NCBI GenBank assembly: GCA_958298945.1
Contig: OY282609.1
Span: forward strand, 26,757,212-26,821,211
DNA: 64,000 bases
Reading direction: 5' to 3'
From: Atherix ibis
Lineage: Eukaryota; Arthropoda; Insecta; Diptera; Athericidae
A program made the position numbers and the translations under genes. The notes beneath the pieces are model-generated. The model did not search any database and had not been told where the DNA came from. It worked only from the letters and a program-made list of their open reading frames with translations. The stretch's first letter is position 1, and each line of letters starts with the position of its first letter. Positions 24,659 through 37,560 of this stretch are shown piece after piece.

Positions 24659-25508
24659 CGAGGTCTGCTCAAAAAGTAACGCGAATTTTATGTTTTTTAT
24701 CAATTTTTTTTTTAATATCTATTTTGTTCCCTTCAAAATAATCCCCACCAGACATTAAACACTTGTGCCAACGTTCTTTCCAATCCTCGAAGCACTTCAT
24801 TTTTTGTGATCTTGTTCAGCTCCTCCTTCGATGCCGTCTTTATCTTCACCTCCTCCTCAATCGTAGCGTAGCGTCGTCCTATCATGGGGCTCTTCAGTTT
24901 TTGGAACAAGAAAAAGTCACAGGGGGTCAGATCTGGGGAATACGGTGCCTGCGGCATTATTAGTGTGTTGTTTTTGGCCAAAAAAGGCAAAAGTCAATTT
25001 TTCTTCTTCCACAAATCCGGGCGTTTCTGGCGGACTGCTATACGTCACTTGTGCAGAACTTGCAGGTAATATTCATTATTGACCGTTCTACCCTGAAGCA
25101 AAAACTCACGTTGTACTATGCCCCTGCAATCGAAGAAGACTGTAAGCAAAACCTTCACATTCAACCGAACTTGGCGCTTTTTTTCGGTCTTGGCTCGTAC
25201 GGCTGCTTCTATTGTGATGATTGAGCTTGGTTTCCACGTCATAACCATAAACCCATGATTCGTCACCAGTTATGATCCTCTGGAGTCAATTTGGGTTGTC
25301 GCGCACAGAGTCTAACAGCTCCTTAGCAATGTTAATGCGATGCTGTTTTTGGTTCAAATTGAGTAAAAGTTGAAGACGAGCCAAAACACGTACAAGCAAA
25401 GTACGAACTTATTGGCATAAGTGTGAGGCATGAGTACCAACATAACGCCACATCGAATACCAACATAACAGAAATTTAGAAGTCGCGATACTTTTTGAAC
25501 AGACCTCG
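24659..25508 (-). mobile_element. Internally deleted mariner, copy B
   Basis: The element is 850 bp and TA-flanked (24657-24658, 25509-25510). Its imperfect terminal repeats, CGAGGTCTGCTCAAAAAGTA and the reverse complement of CTTTTTGAACAGACCTCG, pair over roughly 25 bp. The minus strand has transposase fragments: a stretch matching NHGFMVMTWK, RQVRLNVKVLLTVFFDCRGI, then after a deletion FLAKNNTLIMPQAPYSPDLT and PCDFFLFQKLK (the third catalytic Asp). The likely stop lies inside the left terminal repeat, as in some other mariners. The N-terminal DNA-binding region is missing at the same place as in the copy at 17477-18235, so both probably descend from one already-deleted source. Confidence 0.9.
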
Positions 25509-27535
25509 TATGTAACGGTAGAAATATTAGTTTCTAACTATATAACGCTTTAAGTGCAAAATTTCTATTTCTTCTTGATACAACGATTATAGTGGATTTA
25601 TCCTTAAAATTCGTCTGTTAATATAAATAATTTAACATACAGAAAAAAATTTTATGATAAAAATATACGAAAATTAAAAATATTCCATTAAAAACCTTTA
25701 TTTGATATTTATTATTTCTTCTTCTACTTGCTCAAGTTTATTGAGAAATTTTTATAGCAAAAATCAGTCAAAAAGGCAATTTAATTCTTCTCATCCTCCA
25801 ACCAATAAAAATTCTTGTCACCAATACAACTTTATACCACTCCCACTTTCTTTAAATTTTTTTATTAAAAATTTTAACAAAGAGACTATTTGCATTCGTT
25901 TGACATTATTTATCGTATTTCATAGAAAAAGAGCAAGTAGAAGAAGAAATAATAAATATCAAATAAAGGTTAAACAAGAATGGCTGATACACTCATGTGA
26001 GAGATACAATAATGAATGGAATGCAAAAAAAGGAAAGATAAATAATGATAGTCAAAAGGAAAAAAAATGTAAACAAATAATAGTCAAAACGTCAAGCAAT
26101 AATAATAAAAATAAGAAATTAGAAAAACAAGTGAAAAGGGTTTTACATTGAAAAATCGACAATGGAATCAAGGCGAACAAGCGAGAAGTAAATATTTGCA
26201 CATATTCGTATCGGAAAGAATATTAAACACATTTCCTTTTTGCACACAACTATTCTCTTGATACTCTTTTCTTTTCTAATTTTGCCTTCTCTTCTTTACA
26301 ATCTGATTTATCTTATTGTTCCGACCTTTTTTTGATAATATTTATTTTCTTAATTTTAAGTCAAATTTTAATAAAAAAAAAAACGGAGGCAAAATGTTTT
26401 GAGCAAAAAGAAAGGCAGTTGTTGAATGGAACGAAACGAAATTGGAACCTTTTTTTGCTTATTAAATTTTATGCTCATTTGCTTCCAACTCTTCTTCTTC
26501 TTTTTTTTTGATCCTTTGCAATTTCATTATTGGATGAATATTTATGATTATTATTATTATTTTTCTTCTCTATTTCCGTTCCATTTTTCCTTAAATTTAA
26601 TTTATTCGATTTTTGTTCTTTATTAAATTGCAAAATAAATATGAGAAAATCGGGCTTGTTAAGTGACAATAGAGAGGGGAATGAAACAAAATGTTCCATT
26701 TGCACTTTTATTCCAATTTTCTTCCTTTAAGTATTTAAGATTTTAAGTATAATCTTGCGTAATGTAATATGAAATTTTAAAGAAATTATAGAATTTTTTT
26801 AAAATTTTATCATTTATCTCATTTTTTACAATGATTAAGGTTGAATTAAAAATTTTCCTAATTAGAAATATGGTTGCCAGAAACGAGAGGATATTTAAGC
26901 GAATTTTAGTTTATTATAATGATTTCTTATTTTCAATTGCTTGTTTCAGTTTTTTTTTTTTAAATTGAAAACTTTTCACATCTTTAACTTTACAAATGTA
27001 TTGTAATAATATATGTTATAGGAGAAAATTTTGTAAAACAACCCACAAAAATTATCAATTTTTCTTGAACAAAATAAGGAAAATATTTTTTATAAATAAA
27101 TATGCTGATAAATTTAATCCTAAAAAACCTTTTACGAGATAAATTATCCAAAATTAAAAAAAACCCAATTAAATTAAGAAGAAAGTAAAACTTATAAGAA
27201 TTTTTTTTTATTATTGACTATGTGGTAATTAATAGGAATATAGATGTAATTATTAGCAATAAAAAAAAAGGATTAAAAATGAGCATGACTTAATTAACGA
27301 GGATTACCCAAGGCTATCAAAAAATCTTGAAGGATTACCCAAGGCTAACTCGGAATAAATGTGGCATCGATTGAGACCTGTAGTGTGGTCGTGCCTAGAG
27401 TTTAAACTGTAGTACACTAGCACACCATAAACAATTTTGTTTTGTTTTATATTAATAAATTTTAAATAAGTCAGTTGAATAGTGAGTTCACATCGAGAAC
27501 ATGTAAAAGTTGCTGGAGAAGTTGATTGTCTATTA
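25509..27535. other. AT-rich sequence without recognisable genes
   Basis: The longest frame here (about 150 codons, 25702-26151, plus) is Asn/Lys/Ser-rich and matches nothing I recognise; I regard it as chance. A 15-bp direct repeat (GGATTACCCAAGGCT) occurs at 27301 and 27332. Confidence 0.5.
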
Positions 27536-27572
27536 TTTGTTTGTTTATATGTAAGGTCCCTAAGATATGACG
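27536..27572. repeat. Dispersed repeat segment, copy 1
   Basis: TTTGTTTGTTTATATGTAAG followed by GTCCCTAAGATATGACG is nearly repeated at 38501-38537 and more weakly near 56762-56790. On the opposite strand it reads as an AAACAAACAAA-type tail, as at LINE 3' ends. The flanking 27580-27980 is less AT-rich and may be part of the same decayed element. Confidence 0.5.
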
Positions 27573-30500
27573 CAAAGGCCATTTTTGTAGTCGTGTAAGT
27601 GGACGTTGCCAGTTTCTTAAACGAACTGGTCTGTTTTTAGTAAGTTGGAAAAATTAGAGTTAGTTCAATTTTGTAGATTATGTTAGTTTATGTGATCAGG
27701 TTAAAAAGTGGACTTGAAAATAAAATTGTTGGATCTAGGACCTCTACAGTAGGAGGAACCCTGCTTTGAAAGAAATTCTCTGTTTACTGGAAAGTCGCAG
27801 AATTGGCAGATAGTACGAATGTGGCTTCCAAAAAGAAAGTTATGAGTGACAGCACTATTTCTGAGCAGTTTTTGGTAAGGATATTGAGTAAACTGGTTTA
27901 TTGGTAGTCGGCCAATGAGATGCTTAAAAGCATTTTACTATTAGTCCAGTCTGTATTTCTATAATACATATAGCCGAGGATGTTCTTCTCCGTTCTATTA
28001 ATTCCCACATAACCCAAATTGTCGATTGTATTAATAAAAATATATTTGCGAAATAATAAAAATAGTTTTTGTAAATGTATTAAAGCAAATAAAAACTATT
28101 AGATCTTCCCCATTTTTTGTGTTTGAAAATATAGAAACAGAACCGCATAGAAATTGTTGTCCAAAATTTTAATTGCCAATCTTTACACAAACACATACAA
28201 ACAGAAAATAAAATTCTAAAAGCCCAAATTTTAAATTATTGTTTCAAAAGCAAATGTTGTAATTTTCCAAATTTTTTCAAGGACTCAAACAATGCATAAA
28301 CTATAAAAATTCTTAAAATTTTATTAGCTTTCATTTCTAATGTAACCAATCCATTTTGTAGATTTCCGATAAGATAAAAAAAAATGAGTGAAAACGAACT
28401 CGAAAGATTTATTTTTATAAACATGAATACAAACATTCCATAAACTTCTTAAGAAAAAGTGAAGAAAACCCAAGAACGGAAAACCAAATATGCACGGTCG
28501 GGAGAAGAGAAGCAACCCACACAGTATATACAAAAAAAAAAGTGAAATAAATTTAAAAGCACACCGTTTATAAACTCGTTGATTTAATTAAATTTCATAT
28601 AAAAATGATGATTCCTTATGGCGAATATTATTTAACGCACTATCGCCATCAACATAAACATTAACGGAGTCGCTATCAACATCAGCATTTTCATCAAAAT
28701 CAACATCAACACTGGCATCATCGCTGTCACCGCAGCTATTACACTTTCGAGGGTAAAGAATTTTCAAGGCAACACCTTCAATTTTTACGATAGAAAATTT
28801 AGCATGTTTGATGGACATTAAAATGTGCTGCCTTGCTGGAGGCGTCATCAAAATGTACTAAAAGCTTTCTTCTTTCCGGTTACGCTTATGGGTTATGGCT
28901 CTCTGGGCTAAGGGATTATACGGCGGTGGTTGTTGAGATTTTTCACTGCGTTTCCATCGCAACATTTGGCCATAAAATAAAAGAACTCTCGCTGGTTGTG
29001 TGTACTGCGAAAAGTTTTTCCTCACAACCGATCCATACCCTTTTGCCTTGCTCGAATTTATGTGCGTTTCTTGTGTGAGCAATCGGCGGATGGCAGCAAT
29101 TTTTACATTTTAATAAAATTAAAGTTTTTTTTACCAAAAAGGGTAAAGAGAAAGTAATTCGAGTGTTGGCGGTGCACTGCCACGACAAAGCCTTGCGGCT
29201 CAATCAAAATGCAGGTGAAAAGATTTGTCGATGTTAAGAAAGTTGTTACTTTAACAAAATATCCTTTTTTTAATCCCTACATTTGAAAGGCAGCTTGAAT
29301 AAAAAAAAATGTTGTTCTCATTTTTCTATGCGTCATTTTTAACTTTTCCTATTTTCTTTATTGTATTTTTTCTTCTTTTGTCTTAGTACAAGAAAAATGT
29401 TCCTTTTTAAATTTTTTTTCCATTTAAAAGTATTTCGTCATCTGATCATTCCGATAATTTAAGAAGAATTGTAAAAATACAGAAACTTTAGTGGAACTTT
29501 AATGCAGCTTTTCCTTTAAAAATTATCTCAAATTTAAAAATTTCTTTTTCTCAATAATAGTTGCCATATTTTTTTTATTATTTTCTTAAATACAGCTATG
29601 AAGGACCAAAAAAAAAATAAAAGCAAAAAAACTGTAATTATAACAAAATACCGCAGATTTTAATAAATTTTCTGTATCAAGTGAAAATCCTGAGAATAAA
29701 AATTTAAATGCATTTTTTTTTGTCAGAACTTTTCGGATTTATTCAGAAATGTCCTTAACTATTTCCTCTAAAACTGTTTTTTTGGATGATTTCTTTGTTA
29801 AAAAAAAAGGATTTAATTACTATTAATTAAGAAGACTCATAAAGAACTTAAAAAGTTTGATCATAACAAAATTCCAATTTAATAATCTCAACTGAGATAT
29901 TCTTTATTCAGCATTTAAGAGTCTTTCCTTAAACAACCATCCCCACCAACTTTAAGTAGAAAATTACCCAAAATTTTCTCCAAAAAAAATATTTGCTACA
30001 AATTTTTTTTTATTTTTAAAGGCTATAACATAAGGCCTACAATATAGTTGACAAAAATTCTCAATTTTAAATCCCTTCAAAGGTCTAAAGTTTTGATGCA
30101 TTCAATTTAATCAAAATTTCAAAAAAAATTAAAATTCAATTTTTTAACTAGAAACTTTTAGCTATAAAAAAACAATTCGAAAAAAATTCTAAACATATCT
30201 AGTTAATTTTATGAATAATTAGTTTAATTTAAAATTATAATCAATACTAAAACCTATAAACACCTACGATAATAAGGACTAAAAGAATTCTTTTGAGATT
30301 ATCCAGGGCTCAACACGTGGAGGTGGGTACTTTTCGTGCCCCACTTTTCTCTTATCAACATGCAATTTTCTTTTATCAACATGTAATTTTCTAATAAAAT
30401 CAATATCGAACCCTTAAGAATATATCCTAACACCTACGCATTTAATCAGAATAAAAAATTTAACCTTCCAATTATTCGAGAATTCTCTAAAATTACAATA

Positions 30501-33500
30501 AAAACATTAACTTTTCACCCTCTTTTTAACTTTTCCTATTTACCACTTCTATTATGTTGCTACTCGTTAAACAAATTATAAATGATAAAAAAAAAGTAAA
30601 TTCCTTAAAAAACCTTTTATTCAAAAATGATTATCCTCTCATTAATGTGTTTTGCTAATAGGATAAAGGTGCCTGCCTGCCTAATTAACCGTTAATTATT
30701 AGCTATAAACATAAAAAAAAGGATAAATAAGTCTGGTAAAAACGCATTCATATAATGGTGGGTGATTGAAATTAAACAAAAATTTTCCCAAAATAAGAAA
30801 ATTAAATGGTTAAAGAGTGGGCGGGCAATAGGTACTGTTTAGGTTAGAATAGGATACAGCAAAGGAAAGAGTAGCAAACAAATAAAATTTTCCAAAACAG
30901 GAAAGGTACTGAACTAAATAAACGAAGGATACAAAAATTACATTCTAGAATTAGGACTAATTTTCCTCGAGGTAAATTTAACGATTTCCTAGAAAGAAAA
31001 AAAATGAAAAGAAAACCAACAAAATCAACGTGAAATAAAACAAAAATTAATCCGATTAATTTTATTTGAGTGAAAAATATTTAGAAAAAGGACAATATCT
31101 AATTAACTCATTTTTATGGGAATTTAGGTCAAAAATATAGGCCAAAAATTAAATTTCTCTTTTGTTTGTTTATTCTATTTTTAGTTGCATTTGAAGATAG
31201 GAAATTTCTCCAGCTCCTTTTCCTTTTTATTGAAAATTATCTAAGACTCATTTTTATTTTCAGAATTATTATTTTTTAATTGCATAACGCCAACAGTTGT
31301 TGTTTAAGAATTTTTAATTTCAGAATACTGAAAAAGGATTCGATATAAATTGTTTAAAATTTTTCAAATTATTTTAAGATACAATTTAAAAAAAAACTAC
31401 AAACTATAGTTTTTTGATCCTACTACTATTATTAAATAAGATATAGTTTTAAGGATTTTTATATTAAATTTATCACTTTGGAAAATTGTTTAAAGCTTAT
31501 TATAGCATATCCCAAACGATACGGATATATTATGATTAGATACTGGGTATAGGTACTTCTATGAGATAATCTCTATTGAAAAAGATCAAGTCCTTACTAC
31601 CTAAATAATAGCGGATTTAATCATTATATTCCCTTTATGTCTAATATTTTACAGTATAATTAATTTTTTAGTCCTGAAAAGTAAAGTTCAATAGGTTAAA
31701 AAAAAGGATCATCCGCTCATTTCTCTAAAAAAATAAAGGCTACTTTTCTTTCTTCACATATTGATAAAAATTTAACCAAACGAATAAAAAAAATTTCCCA
31801 AAAAATTCCGACAAAAGATTTTTTTGATTTTCTTGCAAAAAATCAAAAATTTATTCGCAAAAAAAACTAAACAATAAAAATATCCCCAAAAAAAGCAACC
31901 ACAATCGCAACAAAAAAGAAATGAAAAATTTTATAAATATTTTCAGGAAGAATTCACAAAAATTTCAGAAAATTGTATGTACGCCTTTGACAAAAACGAA
32001 CAAATGCCAAGTAACAATGCATACAAAATCAAAACATTGAGGGAGGAGTAAGTTCAAAAGTATCTGAAATCTATAATAAATAAAGAGAAAAAATAGTAAA
32101 GCAGACAAAAATAGGCAGGCTTAAGCCAGAACCCAATCAATAACGAATAAATTTATTGCTTCGACAATTTAAAGGTTTGGATTTTCACCGGATTTTCTGA
32201 GAGATCAACTAGGCTCGGCTCTTCTTTGATACCAACAATCACACCCCTTTCCCATTACTGACCCAACCACATAAAAGCTTGTCTTCAGCAAGATTATTTG
32301 AGGGAGCTTGTCATGTTGTATTTTTTGATTTTTCTCTCTTTTCGTTTTTAGAGGTTTTCTGCACATTTTCAGTCAATGCCATTTGTTTATTTATTTATAT
32401 TTATTTATTGCATGTTTCTTGAATAGATGAACTTTTTAAAGTTGGATGGCAGCAAAAAATGGAAATTTTAAAATGCATAATGGAATAAAAATATAATAAT
32501 TAAAGAAAATTTAATTAAGGTAGTTTTAAAACGAATTTATCAAAAAGGAAATGAAATTTTATTAAAGTCTGTTTGGAAAGGCCTAAAAAAAGAGACGTGC
32601 TAAGTTAACATAAAACTATAATTGATAAATATGAAAATACGACCTAATAATTTCGAAAATTAAAAATTCTTCACAAAATCATTACGAAGGATTCTTTTTT
32701 AAACCATATTTTCGAAAGGATAATCGCAAAAATTAAATTTCTTTTTGAAAAATTTTCTCGAAAAATTAAAAATGTATTTTCTGCAAAATTGAATTAATAA
32801 AAAGGACTTAAGTGTTTTCTGAAACACTTAACGTGACACAAGAAAAAAAGCAGATCCTTTTAGAGAAATGGCAAACAATAAAATTATTTACAAGTAAAAA
32901 TAAGGCAAATTTTCGGTTTGTCATTCACAAATTTCTTTCAAACATTTCAAATTCCTTTTTTTTTTAAAGAATCATGGAATGCGATTACATTAAGAATAAC
33001 ACAAATTCTTTTACCGCAAAAAAATTTAACCAACTTCTGCTGACTCTTCAAAAATAGCAACAACGAACCAAAAAAAAAAAACAATGGGGACAGAAAATAA
33101 TAAATAAAAATTATATCCTTGACGAAAAGGGTAGTATATAGAAATCGTACGAGTATGAAGTATCTTAAGAGATTTCCTTAAATATCAACAACAAAAAAAG
33201 GTGAAAAAATAACAAAAAGGATACTGGAAATTTTCTCTGCCAAATATTTTATGATGAAAGAAAAAACACCCTGGAAGAAGGACATTTCTTTTCCATGTAT
33301 TCCATTTTTCTAAAACACACTACGCTAGCAAGAATCGATGGGCTTTCCTAAGACATTATTCACAAGGATATCCTCCCATTTCGAAAGTTCCTTTTCAAAA
33401 TATTTGGAAAACTTTGCATATTTCAGTTTTGTACGTTTTTCTTTTGTTTTTATAGAATTGAAAAAGGTTTTTTTTTAAAGTTCAAAAATTATATAATTTT

Positions 33501-34079
33501 TAAAATGTGCTTTCTTTAAAAGGGTTTTTTTTAATTGTGAAATTAAAAATATGTTTTTAAGAAAATATTTACAAGAAAAAGTCATTTTAAGAGTATTTTT
33601 TTTATCAAAGATTCTTTTCTAGCTAAATTATGTTTTTTATGCATTCTATTTAATCTCTGAGGACAGTATTTAATAAAAATACATTCTAAAATATCCTATT
33701 TCCAAGGATATATTTATTTAAATGTATTTTTCAGAGATGGCAGATGAAAAGCGTTTGTGAATGTTAACACAAAAAAAAAATCTCACATTTATAGAGAAAT
33801 TAGGTATTTTATTCTAACATCGAAAATTTTAGGACTATACAAATGAAAAATAAAATTATTTAATTGCTAAGGAATTAATAAGTATTAATTAATAAGAGTC
33901 CACTTTAATAGCTAACATGTGGTTTTCATGATTTTTACATTTTTTTTGTTGATAAAAAATAGAATATTAACGATTATTTGTAAGAGTAGCCCACGGCTAT
34001 TATCCTTTAGTACGATTGGCAAGAGCTATAAAAAAATGTTCCGTCTATTAGGACATTATCAAAAGTCAAATAAATTTTA
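27573..34079. other. AT-rich sequence with one unexplained GC-richer patch
   Basis: Most of this is A/T-rich and featureless. At about 28590-29220 the base composition is visibly more balanced and both strands hold several open frames of 70-95 codons. One minus-strand frame has an acidic D/S/V-rich run that simply reflects GATGTTGATG-like simple sequence. None matches a family I know. A 21-bp tandem pair (TTATCAACATG...) occurs at about 30352-30393. Confidence 0.5.
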
Positions 34080-35480
34080 AAATTAGCGGAAGAATTTTAC
34101 AAAATGTTGAGGCAAAAATATTTACGAGGCAAGTTTAAAACTTTATTAATTAAGGTTGCTTGCTTGTCCTAGTTTGGCAAAATTTATAGGGTAGGGTCTA
34201 AAAAACTTTAGGGTCTTCGTCAGTAAAACTCTTTTAACATATAAGATTTTAAAAAGCTTTACTGAACCAACCGTTAAATATTTCCAAGTCTTTAATCCAA
34301 AATATTTTTGAACTTAAGACCTCAAACGTACTTTTCTAAATGTCTAATCTTTTTTTGGCTTAACACGTTTCCTTTTATACAAATGGTAAGATCTAAATTC
34401 TTTTGATATGATATTAGGAAATTTTTTGAACTGTCAAAAAAGTCTTTAAAATGATAGGCATTAGAACCTAAATGTTACAATTTTATGAACAGTGAGGCCG
34501 AAAATATTTACGAGGGAGGCCTAGAAAGTTTTTATAAAAAGTTTTTTTGGGATTTTATTTTAGCAGAATTTGTAGACTTAGGTCTTTTAATGTTGGGGTC
34601 CTAATTAGTAAACTAACCGTAAAAATTTTCAAAGATTTTAATCCAAAAAAAAAGTAGTTTTTTAAATTTCTAAAATTCGTTTTGATTTTCACAAATGGTG
34701 AGGCCTAAAATATGTTGAGAAGACCTCTGGAACTTTTCTGAACTGTAAAAGCCTGTTTAAAGTGATAGGAATTAGAATATAAATGTTACAAATTTACGAA
34801 GAATGAGGCCTGAGCCTTGGGGTACTATTTTGGCAAAATTTATAGGCTTAGGTCTAAAAATACTGTGGGGTCTTAGTCAGTAAAATTCTTTTGTTAGATT
34901 TTAAAAAGTTTCATTGAACTAATCGTAAAAGTTTTCAAAGTCTTTAATCCAAAAGATTTTTGTACTTAAGACCTCAAAAGTACTTTTTTCAATTTCTAAG
35001 TTTTTTTTTGGCTTGAAACAAATAGTGGGACCTAAAATCTATTAAGATAGCATCAGAAAATTTTTTGAACTGTTAGAAAATTGTTTAAAGTGATAGGACT
35101 ACGAACCTAAATGTTAGAATTTTACGAATAGTGACGCCTAAACCTTGAAGTTCAACTTTGGAAAAATTTATTGGCTTAGTACTAAAACCACTTTAGGGTC
35201 TTAGTCAGCAAAACTTTTTCATAAGTTTTTTAAAAGTTTTACTAAGCTAACCGTAAAATTTTCCAAATCTTAAATACAAAAGGTTTCTGAACTTAAGACC
35301 CTAAAAAATAATTATTTCTTCATTTTTAAAGCCTAATAAAATTTTATAAGTACAAATGGTAAAATCTAAAATATATTGAGTTGACCTCAGGAAATTTTTG
35401 AACCACATTTATACTTTTTATAATTTTACCGACCAATGGTTAAGATAATTTTACCGAACAAGAGCTTTGAAGTTTTTAGT
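34080..35480. repeat. Degenerate tandem repeat, period about 325-330 bp, about four units
   Basis: Several anchors recur in order. TTTGGCAAAATTTATAGG-like blocks begin near 34173, 34559, 34829 and 35158. AAGACCTCAAA-like blocks lie at 34317, 34967 and 35297. AAATGTTA(C/G)AA with GTGAGGCC-like blocks lie near 34470, 34781 and 35109. Spacing of anchors is about 270-390 bp with a mode near 325-330, so units carry indels. No open frame follows the period. It looks like an old satellite or minisatellite cluster. Confidence 0.75.
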
Positions 35481-37022
35481 CTAGAATAAAATGATAGAAA
35501 CTTTTTATCTCAAATGTATTTTTCCTAATTTTTTTCAAATTTTTCCATATTAAGGTATTGTTATGAATTAACATCCTAGACATTTTTTGGACCTTAAAGT
35601 ATCTTATAAGAGTTTTACTTTTAAAATGAATTTTTTTTGCACATTTTCGGCCAATATTTTGAAGCCAAGTCTTGTAAAATTTAAGAGTCGCACTATTTTT
35701 GAAAATTCTTTTCCGAAAATCAATTATCTTGAAAATCTCCTTACTTAAATTTTACCGAGAATTTCTATATGAAATTTCAAACCCAATTCCAACTATTTTA
35801 AATTAAAAAAAAAAAGACGTATCGACCGCAACTTTTTCACAACTCCACTAAAAATTAAAACGTGTTTTGACCGAACTTACATCGACAAATGTCTTAGAAA
35901 AAGACCATTTAAGCAATGGAAATAACTGCAACAGCAAATATGTAATAATCATAATAATAATAAAAATAATAGTCTCCACAAAAGTGTCGATCCCATCGAC
36001 CCCACCTTTAATCGACCCCATCTAGAAACAATGTTTCTTTTTCCCACGCGTTACCACTTTAACTTAATTTTCTGCTAGAATTTCTCGTCTCTTTCCACCT
36101 ACAGAGATTAGTGGAGATTTGATGCCCAAATGATTAAAGGACCAAACAAAGACATTTTGGCGACTATTAAGATACTATTTAGACTTACTGGTTACTAAAG
36201 TTCATTCGAAAAGAACAATTCTAGAAACAAAAAAGGAAGCGAAAATAAAAATGACATAAAAGAGAAATTACAACAAAATATCGCCATTATAACGTTTTAT
36301 GGTAAGAAATGAGTACGTGTACGAGGATATGAATTTGTCCACTTAGGAATATGTCCATTTTGCCCACATTATTTTATGTTATCCTTCGAATTTTTTTATT
36401 TTTACCTCTCACACTCTCTAGCCCAGCCATGGCCTTTAAGAAGATCAGCGATTGTGAAGAAAACATGAAGATTTCCAAACAATAGCAACACTACAAACTA
36501 CCCCTTACAGCGAATTTCTGAATTCTTAAAGAATTCCTTTTGGTTGACAAAACTATTTCTTTCCGTTCCATTTTGAGAATTCTTTCCAACCCTCATTCCT
36601 TTTCCCAACTCACCCTTTAATGATATTTTCTGCCATCATTTTCCATTCTACAAGAAGGTCAGCCAGTGCCATAAGGATGCTGTGTAAAACCCAAAAATAG
36701 AAGAATGTAAACTGTTTTCACATTATATCAAATCGTATTTTCTCTATAAATTCTACAACGAACAATATTTTATCATCCTTGAAAGTCTATGCCATTAACC
36801 CTTCACTTGTTTTCTTTCGTTTGCAATCTTTCATCTTGTGCATGCCTTATTGTGGCGCGTCGAAAAGCCATCGCCCAGTTAACCCTCTCTGAGATGTCAC
36901 ATACTTTTCGTGATTCACTCTTTTTATTCCTAATCTGACATATCAACACGAATTGCCTATAATTCAGTGAACATGTGTTCAAGAGACTAAAACAAACCCA
37001 TTACGTTTTTGAGGGTGCGAGG
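35481..37022. other. Intergenic or intronic sequence, no gene recognised
   Basis: Composition becomes less AT-extreme from about 36000 onward. I see no coding motif, transposon end or structured repeat apart from short ATA/ATAATA simple sequence near 35940. Confidence 0.5.
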
Positions 37023-37560
37023 TTAGTCAAGCCATTTCGGAATTGGTATATCCTTGGTATATTGTGGGTCAAAATGAAATCTGGTCAAGAATACTGAATG
37101 TGTGTTACGAGGACATACCGAAACGAAAGGGTACCTTTTCTCTCCTCGATGAAAATGAACATGTGTAACTGTTGGCTGGTTGGGGTTGTTATGGCATCGG
37201 CCATCAAATTCTGTCCGAAATGGCATCGGTTTTTGTAGGATGTGCTACGAAAACAAGATATGACCAAGCCACAGAGGATGCGATTAGCTTTATGATGACC
37301 ATTCAATGTCCTTGTTCACAATAATGCCTTATTCACTGTCCTTATCACAAAATGTGATGTTTTTTTTGCCCCCCTCTGACCTAATAACTGACGTATAAGC
37401 GCACATGGGAATGTATCCTATCCATTTGGAACCATCGCATTTATATTCTGAACTCTTATTATTTCCGTCTCCTTTCAAATCGCAGCAATTTTCCATTTTC
37501 GTCTCAAACTGACCAACATCAGTGCTTCTCACATATAAAAGGTCAACTCACGAAATTTAA
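37023..37560 (-). pseudogene. Possible sushi/CCP-domain exon remnant
   Basis: On the minus strand an open block at about 37329-37550 contains ENCCDLKGDGNNKSSEYKCD followed by GSKWIGYIPMC. The spacing of the last Cys, Trp, Pro and Cys resembles the end of a sushi (complement control protein) module. After several stops, 37023-37226 has FDGRCHN..., then THVHFHRGEK and VSVC, loosely like the start of another module. Stops and the lack of clear splice signals argue for a decayed exon or coincidence. The less AT-rich composition is the main reason to mention it. Confidence 0.22.

Noticed and set aside
25702..26151. A 149-codon plus-strand open frame as a gene
   Set aside because: N/K/S-rich low-complexity composition in A/T-rich DNA, no motif, no neighbouring exon signal. 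Length is plausible by chance here.
28588..28851. Acidic D/V/S-rich protein
   Set aside because: The acidic run comes from GATGTTGAT-like simple sequence on the minus strand. Nothing else supports coding.
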